A stretch of 64,000 bases of DNA from Selenomonas sp. (GCF_024699275.1 NZ_JAILPX010000063.1:6157-70156); one strand, 5' to 3'; positions 52,048 through 61,345 are shown, numbered from the stretch's first letter. The notes: generated from the sequence alone by a model not told the origin. Numbers and translations: made by a program.

Positions 52048-52080
52048 CAGTGCAAGATTGTTCTTGCACTGCGTATTTTT
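52048..52080. terminator. Terminator of the MFS transporter gene
   Basis: CAGTGCAAGA (52048-52057) and TCTTGCACTG (52062-52071) form a 10-bp stem. On the minus strand it is followed by TTTTTATTTTT, so it ends the gene at 52090. Confidence 0.85.
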
Positions 52081-52089
52081 TCTCGTTTT

Positions 52090-53436
52090 TTATCGTTCTA
52101 AAGCGAGTTCTAATTCTTCCAGCGTTTTTTGTTTGCTTTCTTTACCCAAAAGGATGATGATTGCTGAAATGATGATGAATACCGAGGCAAACATCAAAAA
52201 GATGGTGTTTATACCGAAAGCGTTACCTAACATTATGCCAACCAGCATGGGGGCTAGCATCCCGCCAATGCGTCCAAAACCTGCGGCCCAGCCACTGCCC
52301 AAGGCACGGATAGCGGTAGGGTATTGCTCTGGCGTATAGGTGTAGATGACACCCCAGGCACCCAAATTGAAGAAGCTCATGGCTGATCCCCAGGTCAGCA
52401 ACGCGGTAGAGGTTTCTGCATTGCCGAAAAAGAAAGAACAGATACCGGAAAGCAGCAGAAACAGGGATAAGGTGTATTTGCGGCCAATCACATCTACCAG
52501 CCAGGCGGCGGCATAGTAGCCGGGCAGCTGGGCCAATGTCATGATCAGTACGTATTCGAAGGTCTTGACCACTGCAAACCCCTGGGCATAGACAATAGAA
52601 GGCAACCACATGAAGATACCATAGTAACTGAAAACGATGCCAAACCAGGCCAGCCAAAGCATGGCCGTACGTGTGCGAAGGGGAGCACTCCATAATGTGG
52701 AGAATTTTGATGCGGGTTCTTCAGGCACGGAAAGTTCTTTTGCCCGATTTGTGTCCGCAACAAAGGGAATACTGTCTATGCCCGCTTTCTTTTCCAGCAT
52801 CAGGATAATGTCCTGGGCTTCCTGAATACGGCCTTTTGTTAGTAGATAACGGATAGATTCCGGCATATGCAGGCGAATCAGGAAAACGTAGAGGGCAGGC
52901 AGCGTTCCGATGATGAATGCTATCTGCCAGCCAAAGGCGGGAATCAGAAGGTAGGCGATGCAGGCGGCCACCAGCCAGCCTACCCCCCAGAAGCTCTCCA
53001 GGAGGACAATAAAACGTCCCCGGAGGTGGGCTGGTGCATACTCGCTCATCAAGGTGGCGGCAACCGGTAATTCACCGCCCAGGCCGAAGCCCACAAGAAA
53101 GCGGAATACCAGCAGGGACTCGTAGCTCCAGGACAGGGCACACATGCCTGTGGATAGACTATAGAGAAGCACCGTCAGGGAGAATACCTGCTTGCGGCCA
53201 ATACGATCTGCCAGCGTGCCCGCCAGTACTGCACCTAGAGCCATGCCAATAAGGCCGATGGAGCCAATCCATCCCACCTGAGCAGGGGTGAGAGACCACT
53301 CTTTGGCCAATACTGGCAGGACAAAGGCAATAAGTCCTGTGTCCATAGAGTCAAAGAGCCAGCCTAAACCGGTCAGCAATAATAGCTTGTAGTGAAAATT
53401 CCCTACAGGCAGGGATTCCAGACGTTGTAAGATCAT
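52090..53436 (-). CDS. MFS transporter, aromatic/organic acid symporter type (NiaP-like)
   Basis: A 448-aa major facilitator with 12 segments. The first helix has the GLGWLFDSMDTGLIAFVLP signature of the acid:H+ symporter group, loop 2-3 reads GTLADRIGRKQ, and LVGFGLGGELPVAATLMSE follows. Close groups transport niacin, aromatic acids or sugars. A link to phenolic acid use is possible but not shown. The in-frame start at 53505 lies in the operator; ATG 53436 follows AAAGAGG. Paired operator arms flank its promoter. Confidence 0.84.
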   Translation of the reverse strand: MILQRLESLPVGNFHYKLLLLTGLGWLFDSMDTGLIAFVLPVLAKEWSLTPAQVGWIGSIGLIGMALGAVLAGTLADRIGRKQVFSLTVLLYSLSTGMCALSWSYESLLVFRFLVGFGLGGELPVAATLMSEYAPAHLRGRFIVLLESFWGVGWLVAACIAYLLIPAFGWQIAFIIGTLPALYVFLIRLHMPESIRYLLTKGRIQEAQDIILMLEKKAGIDSIPFVADTNRAKELSVPEEPASKFSTLWSAPLRTRTAMLWLAWFGIVFSYYGIFMWLPSIVYAQGFAVVKTFEYVLIMTLAQLPGYYAAAWLVDVIGRKYTLSLFLLLSGICSFFFGNAETSTALLTWGSAMSFFNLGAWGVIYTYTPEQYPTAIRALGSGWAAGFGRIGGMLAPMLVGIMLGNAFGINTIFLMFASVFIIISAIIILLGKESKQKTLEELELALER

Positions 53437-53463
53437 GAGAATACCTCTTTCTAAATAAAATAT

Positions 53464-53525
53464 GACAGCTGTCAAGACAATAAAAGAACAATTTGCATTA
53501 TACACTGTCTTGACACCTGTCGCAA
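53464..53525 (-). promoter_or_regulatory. Promoter and paired 16-bp operator of the MFS gene
   Basis: GACAGCTGTCAAGACA (53464-53479) and TGTCTTGACACCTGTC (53506-53521) are inverted copies with one mismatch, 42 bases apart. On the minus strand TTGCGA (53525-53520), a 17-base spacer and TATAAT (53502-53497) form the promoter. One arm covers the spacer, the other lies just downstream of the start. This suggests a looping or cooperative repressor. Confidence 0.65.
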
Positions 53526-53719
53526 GAGTGTTTTGTTGTATGTTTACGAAATTTAACGATTTTTTTCTGAAAATGTAAACTTTTTTTCGGAAAGTTGTTG
53601 CAGTAAGGTTTTAGGCTTGTTAAAATGTAAGTTACGAAACTTATTGACCGGCAGAATTTGCGGGAAGTGATTCCGTAGGAAATGGTAGATAAAATGACGG
53701 ATTTTAGGGAGGAAAAACT

Positions 53720-55639
53720 ATGATTAGAGAGCATCGGAGCCGTGCAAAGCTCGAAGCTTATTATGAAAAATTTACCAGTGAAGGTGCACTGGACCCTAAC
53801 GTACATCCTTGGGTGGCGGATTCCTGGCAACAGAGCAAGAAATACGGTGTGGGTATGGAAAAGATGGCCATCAAGCACCTGATGTCAAAAGAAGAGTTCC
53901 ATGAATTGCAATTAAAGCATGGAGATGCCATTGAATATTTAAGCGACCTCAGTGATGGAATCAAGGAATTTTTCCAGGAATACAATTTGAGTTTGTTGTT
54001 GATTGATGCAGACTGTACAGTCCTGAAAAGCTATTCTCTGCCTTTTTATCAGATGACGCCTGGGGAGATCGAAGGAGCAAATGTCGGAATCGATCAGGTG
54101 GGAACATCTTCCATCAGTGTGGCGTTGGAACACAAGGCATCCTTTTGGATGTTTGGTCCGGAAATGTGGGTCAAGGAGTGCCAATTGGGGGATGCTTGTT
54201 CAGCACCGGTGATTGTCAATGGTGAGCTGAATTATATCATTACCCTGGTTTCCATGGAACAGGTAGCTATGCCTCAGGATGCGGTGATTTCTCTGCTCTT
54301 CACTATGCGCAAGGCTTTGGAGCGTCATTTATCAGAGGCGATTCGCATTAAGGCAGATGAGGCAATTTTGGATGCTACGCCCTTTGCGGTTTACCATGTA
54401 CTGCCTGGAGGAGAGGTGGCCTATGCCAATCGCTTAGGCCACACTCGTCTGGAAGGTATTGGGGCTAAACGTGACCCAGGTACTCGCCGGGGGGCATCCA
54501 ATCTTAATGATGTCATTATGAACTATCAGCATACGCCTATATATAAGGGGTTTAGGGGAATTCCCTCTTATAATAAAGAGGTAACCTGGATTACGCCGGC
54601 CAAGACCTATGAGGATATCACTACTGTGGTGCCGTTGGAGCGCGATGAAGATCAAGCTGTGCAGAGTGTGGTTGTAGTATCCATGCCCATTGAGGACCTG
54701 CGCACGCTGGTGGCTCATGCTGCAGGGTATACTGCAAAATACAGTTTAGGTTCCATGGTGGGGGAAGGTACTACCTTTGCCAGTGTCCGTAACAAAGCAG
54801 CCAGAGTGGCGAAAAATAAGCATCATGTACTGATTCAGGGAGAAGCTGGTACAGGCAAACAGCGTATGGCCCATGGTATTCATCAGGGCAGCATGCGGGC
54901 AGCTGGCCCCCTTATCACCTTGCGCTGTGGCGATACAACTCCGGAACTTTTGGAACAGGAGCTCTTTGGCGTGGTGCTGAACAGCGAGGTCAGCCATCAG
55001 GGGCGTTTAGAACTGGCTTCTGGTGGTACGTTGTTCCTGGATGAAATCGAGAAGATGCCGAAAAATATTGCTAAAGAACTGGCAGATGCCTTAAACAAGG
55101 GGAAAGCTTGCCGGGTAGGTGAACAGGTGGAACGCAGCATTGACGTGCGCATCATTGCCGCCTGTGACAGTGATTTGAAGCGCTTGACGGAACGAGGCCT
55201 CTTTGACCGGGATCTCTATGATGCTCTGTCTAAGAGCATTGTACGCGTACCAGCTCTGCGCAGCCGCCGGGAGGATATCCCGAAGCTGGCGGTACATATT
55301 GTCAGCGAACTGGCGGAACAGCATCAGATGAAACCTAAGAAAATTCTGCCGGAAACGGAAAAGGTATTGCGGGATTACGATTGGCCAGGCAATATCAAAC
55401 AGCTGCAGAGTGTGTTGGAATATGCGTTCTTCAACACCAGCGAGGACGAAATCAATCCCCAGGACATCAGTTTGATGGGGGATGTAAAGCCAGACAATAA
55501 GTGGAAGGAAGACAAGGAAGTATTTGTAAAGGCCTGGCAGGCGGCCGGCGGTAATGTGAGCCGGCTGGCCAATTTGCTGAATGTCAGCCGGGTAACTCTG
55601 TATCGTTACTTGAAGAAGTATGGATTGGAAAAGAAATAA
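53720..55639 (+). CDS. AcoR/DhaR-like AAA+ transcription activator lacking the GAFTGA loop
   Basis: A 639-aa regulator: N-terminal GAF-type region (about 70-210, QVGTSSISVALEH), PAS-like segment (about 215-320), AAA+ domain with Walker A GEAGTGKQ (about 374) and Walker B GGTLFLDEIEKM (about 435), and a C-terminal Fis-type HTH (NVSRLANLLNVSRVTLYRYL). Where sigma-54 activators carry GAFTGA, this protein reads ELFGVVLNSEVSHQGRLE, so it may not remodel sigma-54 polymerase and could act like DhaR or TyrR on sigma-70 promoters. It is upstream of trmB and divergent from the MFS gene. Confidence 0.85.
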   Translation: MIREHRSRAKLEAYYEKFTSEGALDPNVHPWVADSWQQSKKYGVGMEKMAIKHLMSKEEFHELQLKHGDAIEYLSDLSDGIKEFFQEYNLSLLLIDADCTVLKSYSLPFYQMTPGEIEGANVGIDQVGTSSISVALEHKASFWMFGPEMWVKECQLGDACSAPVIVNGELNYIITLVSMEQVAMPQDAVISLLFTMRKALERHLSEAIRIKADEAILDATPFAVYHVLPGGEVAYANRLGHTRLEGIGAKRDPGTRRGASNLNDVIMNYQHTPIYKGFRGIPSYNKEVTWITPAKTYEDITTVVPLERDEDQAVQSVVVVSMPIEDLRTLVAHAAGYTAKYSLGSMVGEGTTFASVRNKAARVAKNKHHVLIQGEAGTGKQRMAHGIHQGSMRAAGPLITLRCGDTTPELLEQELFGVVLNSEVSHQGRLELASGGTLFLDEIEKMPKNIAKELADALNKGKACRVGEQVERSIDVRIIAACDSDLKRLTERGLFDRDLYDALSKSIVRVPALRSRREDIPKLAVHIVSELAEQHQMKPKKILPETEKVLRDYDWPGNIKQLQSVLEYAFFNTSEDEINPQDISLMGDVKPDNKWKEDKEVFVKAWQAAGGNVSRLANLLNVSRVTLYRYLKKYGLEKK

Positions 55640-55650
55640 GGAGAAAGATT

Positions 55651-56301
55651 GTGCGTTTACGTAGAAAGCCTTGGGTGGATGAAGCCATTCATGAATTCGA
55701 TGACTTTGTGGTGAGCAAGGATCAGGAGATTGGTGAAGAGAAGAGGGGACAATGGAGTGAGATATTTGGCCGTCAGGCTTCTTTACATGTGGAGCTGGGC
55801 ACAGGAAAAGGCGATTTTATCTGTCAGTTGGCACAGCTTCATCCGGATATCAATTATATTGGCATAGAAGCTCAGCAGGATGTACTTTATTCTGCGGCGA
55901 AGAAGATTGCAGCTGCGGGGCTTAAGAATGTTCGGCTGCTGGTTTTTGATATCAATCAGATTGAGACTATTTTTGCGGCGGGGGAAGTGGATCGTTTTTA
56001 TGTGAACTTTTGCGATCCCTGGCCCAAAAAACGACATGCCAAGCGTCGTTTGACCCATGTGGGTTTTTTAGAGAAATACCGAAAACTGCTGAAAAAGCCT
56101 GGTGAGCTGCATTTTAAGACGGATAACCGTCCGCTGTTCGACTTCTCCTTGGAACAATTTGCAGAGGCTGGTCTAAAGGTGCAGGACGTGTCCTTTGATT
56201 TGCATGCGGAAAATCGTCCCGATAATATCATGACCGAATATGAGCGTAAGTTCAGTGGTTTTGGTGAGAAAATCAATCGTTGTGAGGTTATATTCGCATA
56301 A
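55651..56301 (+). CDS. trmB: tRNA (guanine-N7)-methyltransferase
   Basis: A 216-aa TrmB: SAM-binding ELGTGKGDFICQLA, IGIEAQQDVLYSAAKK, and the catalytic VNFCDPWPKKRHAKRRLTH motif, with FKTDNRPLFDFSLEQF at the end. It makes m7G46 in tRNA variable loops using SAM. GTG 55651 follows GGAGAAAG and lies 11 bases after the activator gene. Confidence 0.94.
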   Translation: MRLRRKPWVDEAIHEFDDFVVSKDQEIGEEKRGQWSEIFGRQASLHVELGTGKGDFICQLAQLHPDINYIGIEAQQDVLYSAAKKIAAAGLKNVRLLVFDINQIETIFAAGEVDRFYVNFCDPWPKKRHAKRRLTHVGFLEKYRKLLKKPGELHFKTDNRPLFDFSLEQFAEAGLKVQDVSFDLHAENRPDNIMTEYERKFSGFGEKINRCEVIFA

Positions 56302-56331
56302 AATGCCATACTGGCATAAGGAGGCTTTTTC

Positions 56332-57519
56332 ATGCGGATTCGGAAAAAGATTTGGAATAACGATGCGGAACCAATCATCGCCATTATGGTGGTACTTATG
56401 GTTTTGGGAACCATCAATGTGTTCAGTTCCAGCTTTGTGCTGGGGACAACGGATTATGAAAACCCTTATCATTTTTTGCGCCGCCATGTAATGGTCATGC
56501 TGGCAGGACTGGTTCTGTTCTTTGCTTTTCGCAAGATTAATTATCGGCGTTGGCGACCTTTGAATGGGCCTCTGATGCTGGGGGTCATTGCGGGGACGTT
56601 CTTGGCCCTGGTGGGGGTGCTGGTCATTGGTACAGAGGTCAATGGTGCGAAACGCTGGCTTTTCGGTGCCCAGCCTGCAGAGCTGGCTAAGCTGGTATCC
56701 CTGATGCTGGCGGCTTCCTGCTTGTCATCAAGGATAAAGCGGGGCAGGGCCAATTCCTTGTTTAATGTCATTAATCCACAGTACGGAATTATCTTTATCA
56801 TGGCGGTTTTGATTGAACTGGAACCGGATTTGGGAACAGCCGCTATTGTGCTGGGGGTTCCTGTTATCATGGCTGTGGTAGCGGGCATGTCATTCAAATA
56901 CATGCTGGGATTAGCGGGCTTTTTTGGTATGCTTATCGTCATCCTTATGAATATCCAGCCCTACCGGATGGCAAGGTTTAAGGTTTGGTTCGATCCGTGG
57001 GCCGATGCACAGGGCATGGGGTATCAGACGGTGCAGTCACTGTCGACCATTGGTTCAGGCGGTTTTTGGGGCATGGGACTCGGTGAGGGCGTCAGTAAGT
57101 ATGAATACCTGCCAGAGGCGCATACGGACTTTGCTTTTGCCATCTTCAGCCAGGAACATGGTTATATGGGAGCCTTCATGGTCTTTTTGCTGCTGGCTTT
57201 ACTGGTGTTGTTCTGTGTGCGCATTGCCAATCGGGCTCCTGATGAGTTTGGCCAGATGCTGGCTTCTGGCATTATGGTGCTTATCGCTGGACAGGCCATT
57301 GCCAATATTATGATGGTAGGAGGACTTTTTCCGGTGGTCGGTGTACCGCTCCCTTTTATCAGCTATGGAGGTTCCTCACTGATGGTCTCCATGGTGGCCA
57401 TGGGGATGCTGCTGAATATCTGTGACCATGGTACAGGACCAGGGCGAGAGCAGCATAAGGTTGAAGAAGCGGCTCCGGAGCCGCAGGATAATAAAAAACG
57501 CCTACGTTTAGTAAAATAA
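56332..57519 (+). CDS. ftsW: SEDS-family glycosyltransferase, FtsW type
   Basis: A 395-aa membrane protein with about ten helices and the SEDS signatures: EPDLGTAAIVLGVP, QPYRMARFKVWFDPWADAQG, GMGLGEGVSKYEYLPEAHTD, FAFAIFSQEHGYMGA and PLPFISYGGSSLMVSM. SEDS proteins polymerise peptidoglycan glycan strands with a partner class B PBP. The SKYEYLPEAHTDF loop points to FtsW/SpoVE more than to RodA. No PBP gene is adjacent, so the assignment within the family is not certain. Confidence 0.87.
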   Translation: MRIRKKIWNNDAEPIIAIMVVLMVLGTINVFSSSFVLGTTDYENPYHFLRRHVMVMLAGLVLFFAFRKINYRRWRPLNGPLMLGVIAGTFLALVGVLVIGTEVNGAKRWLFGAQPAELAKLVSLMLAASCLSSRIKRGRANSLFNVINPQYGIIFIMAVLIELEPDLGTAAIVLGVPVIMAVVAGMSFKYMLGLAGFFGMLIVILMNIQPYRMARFKVWFDPWADAQGMGYQTVQSLSTIGSGGFWGMGLGEGVSKYEYLPEAHTDFAFAIFSQEHGYMGAFMVFLLLALLVLFCVRIANRAPDEFGQMLASGIMVLIAGQAIANIMMVGGLFPVVGVPLPFISYGGSSLMVSMVAMGMLLNICDHGTGPGREQHKVEEAAPEPQDNKKRLRLVK

Positions 57520-57526
57520 TGTGATG

Positions 57527-57560
57527 CTGACTGGTCTTGGGACTGGTCAGTATTTTTTTT
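57527..57560 (+). terminator. Terminator after the ftsW-type gene
   Basis: CTGACTGGTC and GACTGGTCAG pair through eight Watson-Crick and two G-U pairs around TTGG, followed by TATTTTTTTT. Confidence 0.8.
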
Positions 57561-57699
57561 AGGACCTTTTTGGGGGTGTCTAAATCGCTTTTTATGCCAT
57601 CCTGTAAAAATCGTTGCCCTTTTATGACAAAAAAAGTATAATATCCCTATAAGATTATAGGAAATATTATATTTTAGCATAGCAAGAAAGAGGCAGGAT

Positions 57700-58590
57700 A
57701 TGGATATCAAGGATATGCGGGCGTTTTATGCCATAGTGGAAGAAGGAAATATCAGTCACGCGGCTCAGCGGCTGGATATTGCCCAGCCCGCTTTATCGCG
57801 GCAAATGAAACGGTTGGAGACTTCTCTGGGGGTACAACTCTTTGAACGGGGCAGCCGCCGTATCCGTCTCACGGACGCGGGGCGGGTTATGTACTCCCGG
57901 GTTGAGCATATTTTGGGCATGGTGGATGGTACTGTCCGGGAAATCACAGAAATTGGTTCGGGGATAGCTGGCTCTGTCCGCCTGGGAACCATTACTACAT
58001 CGGGGGCACTTTTATTGCCGGAACTCATTTCTGAATTTCATTCCCGTTATCCCAATGTGACTTATCAGATTTGGGAGGCTGAGGGTGCGCGGATTTTGGA
58101 ACTATTGGATAATCGGGTAATTGAGATTGGCATCACCCGGACGCAGGTGGATTCTAAGGTTTACGAGTCTATCGTCTTACCCAATGAGCCTTTGGTACTC
58201 ATCATGAATAAGGAACAGGAAATCGGTGCGGCCGGTGACCGAGTGGAGCTCAAGGAACTGCAGAATCAGCCCATCATCATCCCGTTGCGTTGGCAATCGG
58301 TGTTTATTGCCAATTGTCGCAAGCTGGGCTTTGAGCCCAATATCGTCTGCGTCAGTGACAGTATTGTACAGGACCTGCTGCTGGCTAAGATGGGCATGGG
58401 GATGGCACTATTACCGGTGTCTTCTAAGACACTGCTGACGGATGGTAATTTAATCTATAAAAAATTAATTGAGCCGGAGATGAGCACCCATACGGTTATC
58501 GCCTGGCTGAAAAACCGTACACTTTCATCTTCCAGCGAGCATCTTATTAGTCTATTCCGGGAAATGTTTCTCGGCGAGAAAGGGGTATAA
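57700..58590 (+). CDS. LysR-family regulator coupled to a thioesterase gene
   Basis: A 296-aa LysR protein with the N-terminal HTH (GNISHAAQRLDIAQPALSRQM, then LFERGSRRIRLTDAG) and a substrate-binding domain (GSVRLGTITTSGALLLPELI, QIWEAEGARILELL). It resembles CatR/CynR-type members that bind small carboxylates. Its stop overlaps the thioesterase start (TAATG), so the two are co-translated and the regulator may answer to an acyl-CoA or acid handled by that enzyme. Confidence 0.86.
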   Translation: MDIKDMRAFYAIVEEGNISHAAQRLDIAQPALSRQMKRLETSLGVQLFERGSRRIRLTDAGRVMYSRVEHILGMVDGTVREITEIGSGIAGSVRLGTITTSGALLLPELISEFHSRYPNVTYQIWEAEGARILELLDNRVIEIGITRTQVDSKVYESIVLPNEPLVLIMNKEQEIGAAGDRVELKELQNQPIIIPLRWQSVFIANCRKLGFEPNIVCVSDSIVQDLLLAKMGMGMALLPVSSKTLLTDGNLIYKKLIEPEMSTHTVIAWLKNRTLSSSSEHLISLFREMFLGEKGV

Positions 58591-58994
58591 TGATGGAATT
58601 AACGCGTGTGCAGGTGGGATTGAAGAATTCGGTGACGGAAAAGGTAACGGAGTCCAGGACGGCAAAAGCCATGGGCAGTGGCAGTTTGCCGGTCTATGCT
58701 ACACCGGCCATGACTTGTCTGATGGAGAAGGCAGCTACCGAGGCGGTGGAAAAACTGGTACCGGAGGGTTGGACAACGGTGGGGATCAGCCTTCATGTGG
58801 CACATACGTCGGCGACACCAGTGGGAATGCAGGTGCGGGCAGAAGCGGAGGTCACTGCCGTAGAGGGACATAAGATTATTTTTACGGTACGGGCTTTTGA
58901 TGATGCAGGTGAAATCGGTGTGGGAAGTCATGAGCGTTTTGCCGTGGCACAGGCAAAATTTTTGGCAAAGGCAGAGGCCAAAGGACAACATTAA
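58590..58994 (+). CDS. Hotdog thioesterase, fluoroacetyl-CoA thioesterase-like
   Basis: A 134-aa hotdog protein of the FlK-like group: ATPAMTCLMEKAATEAVEKL (active-site Thr/Glu helix) and GISLHVAHTSATPVGMQV (catalytic His region), then GVGSHERFAV. Homologues hydrolyse short acyl-CoAs, and one detoxifies fluoroacetyl-CoA; the substrate here is unknown. ATG 58590 overlaps the LysR stop; ATG 58593 is also possible. Confidence 0.82.
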   Translation: MMELTRVQVGLKNSVTEKVTESRTAKAMGSGSLPVYATPAMTCLMEKAATEAVEKLVPEGWTTVGISLHVAHTSATPVGMQVRAEAEVTAVEGHKIIFTVRAFDDAGEIGVGSHERFAVAQAKFLAKAEAKGQH

Positions 58995-59013
58995 ATTTCC
59001 ATTATAATTGCGA

Positions 59014-59036
59014 GGCAAGGCTTTTCAAACCTTGCC
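59014..59036. terminator. Weak terminator-like hairpin
   Basis: GGCAAGG (59014-59020) and CCTTGCC (59030-59036) form a 7-bp stem between the thioesterase and the response regulator genes. There is no good T-run. Confidence 0.35.
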
Positions 59037-59084
59037 CTTCGTTATATTATATAGGTATGTTGAATTTACAGGAGGGGACTTTGC

Positions 59085-59777
59085 ATGGCGAACCCAAAAA
59101 TTTTTATCGTAGAAGACGAACACCGTATTGCTCGTTTTTTGCAGATTGAACTGGAGCATGAGGGCTATGATACCGCTTTGGAAGACAATGGCCGTCATGC
59201 GTTGGACAGAATCATGAAAGGCGGCTTTGATCTGGTGTTGTTGGATGTGATGCTGCCGGAGATGGATGGCATGGAGGTTTGTCGCAAGGTGCGGGAGAGC
59301 TCCGAGGTACCCATTATCATGCTGACCGCCCGGGATGATGTATCCGATATGGTGTCGGGTTTGGATTTAGGGGCCGATGATTATATCACTAAACCCTTTG
59401 ACATGCAGGAACTGCTGGCTCGGATTCGGCGTGCACTGCGCAGTCATTATAAGGAGAAGCCTGGCGAGGGGGAGGAGAATGAACGCCTGACCGTGAAGGA
59501 TCTTATTATGATTCCCAGTCGCTATGAAGTGCGTGTAAAGGGCGAGTTTGTCCAGCTCACCAAGAAGGAATATGCCCTGCTGGAATTTCTGCTGCGGAAT
59601 AAACGCAATGTTTTGTCCCGCGAGCAAATATTACAGGCAGTATGGGGCTATGATTACAATGGGGACACCAATGTGGTGGATGTTTATATCCGTTATCTCC
59701 GCTCAAAGATCGATGAACGTTATCAGGAAAAATACATCTATACGGTGCGGGGTATAGGTTATGCAGTTAGGGATTAA
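59085..59777 (+). CDS. OmpR-family response regulator (second system)
   Basis: A 230-aa receiver plus winged-helix protein: phospho-Asp in LVLLDVMLPEMDGM, LTARDDVSDM and ITKPFDMQEL switch residues, DNA-binding LTKKEYALLEFLLRN and VVDVYIRYLRSKI. The layout resembles ArlR/CssR-type regulators. ATG 59085 follows AGGAGGGG. It overlaps the kinase gene by 17 bases. Confidence 0.92.
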   Translation: MANPKIFIVEDEHRIARFLQIELEHEGYDTALEDNGRHALDRIMKGGFDLVLLDVMLPEMDGMEVCRKVRESSEVPIIMLTARDDVSDMVSGLDLGADDYITKPFDMQELLARIRRALRSHYKEKPGEGEENERLTVKDLIMIPSRYEVRVKGEFVQLTKKEYALLEFLLRNKRNVLSREQILQAVWGYDYNGDTNVVDVYIRYLRSKIDERYQEKYIYTVRGIGYAVRD

Positions 59778-61209
59778 AGCCTGGCTGCGTCATCCGAAAC
59801 TGATGTTTGCCCGCTTGCGCTATGCCCAGATATCTACGAAAATCACCTGTTTTTATGCGGCGGTATTGCTGTTGGTCTTAATTTTGACCAGTGTCCTGAC
59901 CGGTTTGGGGGTGTATTTTTCTTTCTATCATCAAGCAGAAGTGGAATTGGAAATCAGCATGAATCATGTGCTGGATGTGCTGGAGCAGGGGCGTTCAATC
60001 GATATAGACTTTGGCCGCGATGATGTGGTCCTGCCCGGTGTAGTTTTGCGCATTATTGATGGCAGGGGGAAAATCGTTTATGAAAATGACATGCATTATC
60101 CACCTTTGAAACGGATTGAAGCGAACACGGAGAAGAATCCGCCCTTTTGGGCCAATAAGAATATGCAGGTGGTGCAGTTAAGAAATGCTACTTTGTATCA
60201 TGCCAAAATGGATGTGGACTATCGTGGACAGGTTTACCATATGCATTTCTTTAAGACCATAACGGCAGAAAAGCATTTTTTGGAAACTTTGCAAAAAATC
60301 CTGTTTTTGATGACCATACTGGGATTCTTTTTGGCCTTGGTGGCTGGTTTCTTTGTAAGCCGCCGCATTTTGCAGCCCATTCGGGAGATGACGACTACAG
60401 CGCGGAAAATTGAAGTGGAGAAGATGGATAAGCGTATTGTGGTTCCTCCCGCTCGGGACGAATTGGCAGAGCTTGCCCAGACCTTCAATCATATGCTGGA
60501 TCGTTTGGAAGGCGGTTTTGAGCAGCAGAAACGTTTTGTGTCGGATGCTTCCCATGAACTGCGTACACCGGTAACTGTAATTCTGGGCTATTCGGATCTG
60601 CTCTCCCGCTGGGGGCGCTCCGATGAAGATGTGCTGGATGAAGGTATTGATTCAATCCGGTCAGAAGCGGAGAATATGCAGCAGTTGATTGAAAAACTGT
60701 TATTCTTGGCTCGGGCAGACCAGAACCGCCAGGTGTTACATAAGGAAAACATTGAACTTAGTGAACTTTTGGCGGATATTATCAGGAAGATGAAATTGGT
60801 GACGAAAAATCATTCTGTGGAACTGTTACAAAATGATGATGGAATGATATATGGTGATTTAGTAACGGTACGGCAGATGTTTCGCATCTTTTTAGATAAC
60901 AGCACGAAATACACACCGAAGGGCGGGCGGATTACTGTGGTTTCCCGTAAGGTGGTCGGGGAGGATGGTTCCTTTATGGAAGTAGCCCTCGCCGATAATG
61001 GTATCGGTATAGACAAGAAAGATCAGCAGAAGGTTTTTGAACGTTTCTATCGTGTGGACAGTTCACGTACCAAGGCACAGGGGGTTAGTGGTACAGGATT
61101 GGGATTATCTATTGCCAGTTGGATTGCCCAGCAGCATGATATTGAAATACGGCTGGAGAGCGAATTGGGAAAGGGAACGACCATGCATTTAAGGATACCA
61201 CTTGTTTGA
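59761..61209 (+). CDS. Sensor histidine kinase (second system)
   Basis: A 482-aa kinase: helix 1 (about 29-58), extracytoplasmic domain of about 120 residues, helix 2 (about 178-200), HAMP (SRRILQPIREMTTTARKIE), H-box SDASHELRTPVTVILGYS, then LDNSTKYTPKGG, ADNGIGIDKK and GTGLGLSIASWIA. The sensory domain has no recognised motif. It is encoded with its response regulator; the repeat B hairpin follows. Confidence 0.9.
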   Translation: MQLGIKAWLRHPKLMFARLRYAQISTKITCFYAAVLLLVLILTSVLTGLGVYFSFYHQAEVELEISMNHVLDVLEQGRSIDIDFGRDDVVLPGVVLRIIDGRGKIVYENDMHYPPLKRIEANTEKNPPFWANKNMQVVQLRNATLYHAKMDVDYRGQVYHMHFFKTITAEKHFLETLQKILFLMTILGFFLALVAGFFVSRRILQPIREMTTTARKIEVEKMDKRIVVPPARDELAELAQTFNHMLDRLEGGFEQQKRFVSDASHELRTPVTVILGYSDLLSRWGRSDEDVLDEGIDSIRSEAENMQQLIEKLLFLARADQNRQVLHKENIELSELLADIIRKMKLVTKNHSVELLQNDDGMIYGDLVTVRQMFRIFLDNSTKYTPKGGRITVVSRKVVGEDGSFMEVALADNGIGIDKKDQQKVFERFYRVDSSRTKAQGVSGTGLGLSIASWIAQQHDIEIRLESELGKGTTMHLRIPLV

Positions 61210-61226
61210 TAAAAAACGAGGTTATG

Positions 61227-61345
61227 AAACTGCAGTTTGTAAAAAGTGCGTTGATAATTTATATGTAGTGCCCCCATAAACTAGACTCTTGGTCTAACTT
61301 TATGGGGGCACTACATAATTTATATCCGCGCACTTTTTGTCAAAT
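61227..61345. repeat. Repeat copy B: conserved head plus long hairpin
   Basis: The head 61227-61260 matches 47498-47531 at about 29 of 34 positions. The hairpin (61265-61286 with 61292-61314) has different bases from copy A but the same design, including GCCCC, CAT and TAGAC. Outside it, GTAAAAAGTGCG (61239) and CGCGCACTTTTTG (61327) extend the inverted repeat. It lies between convergent genes. Confidence 0.6.
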
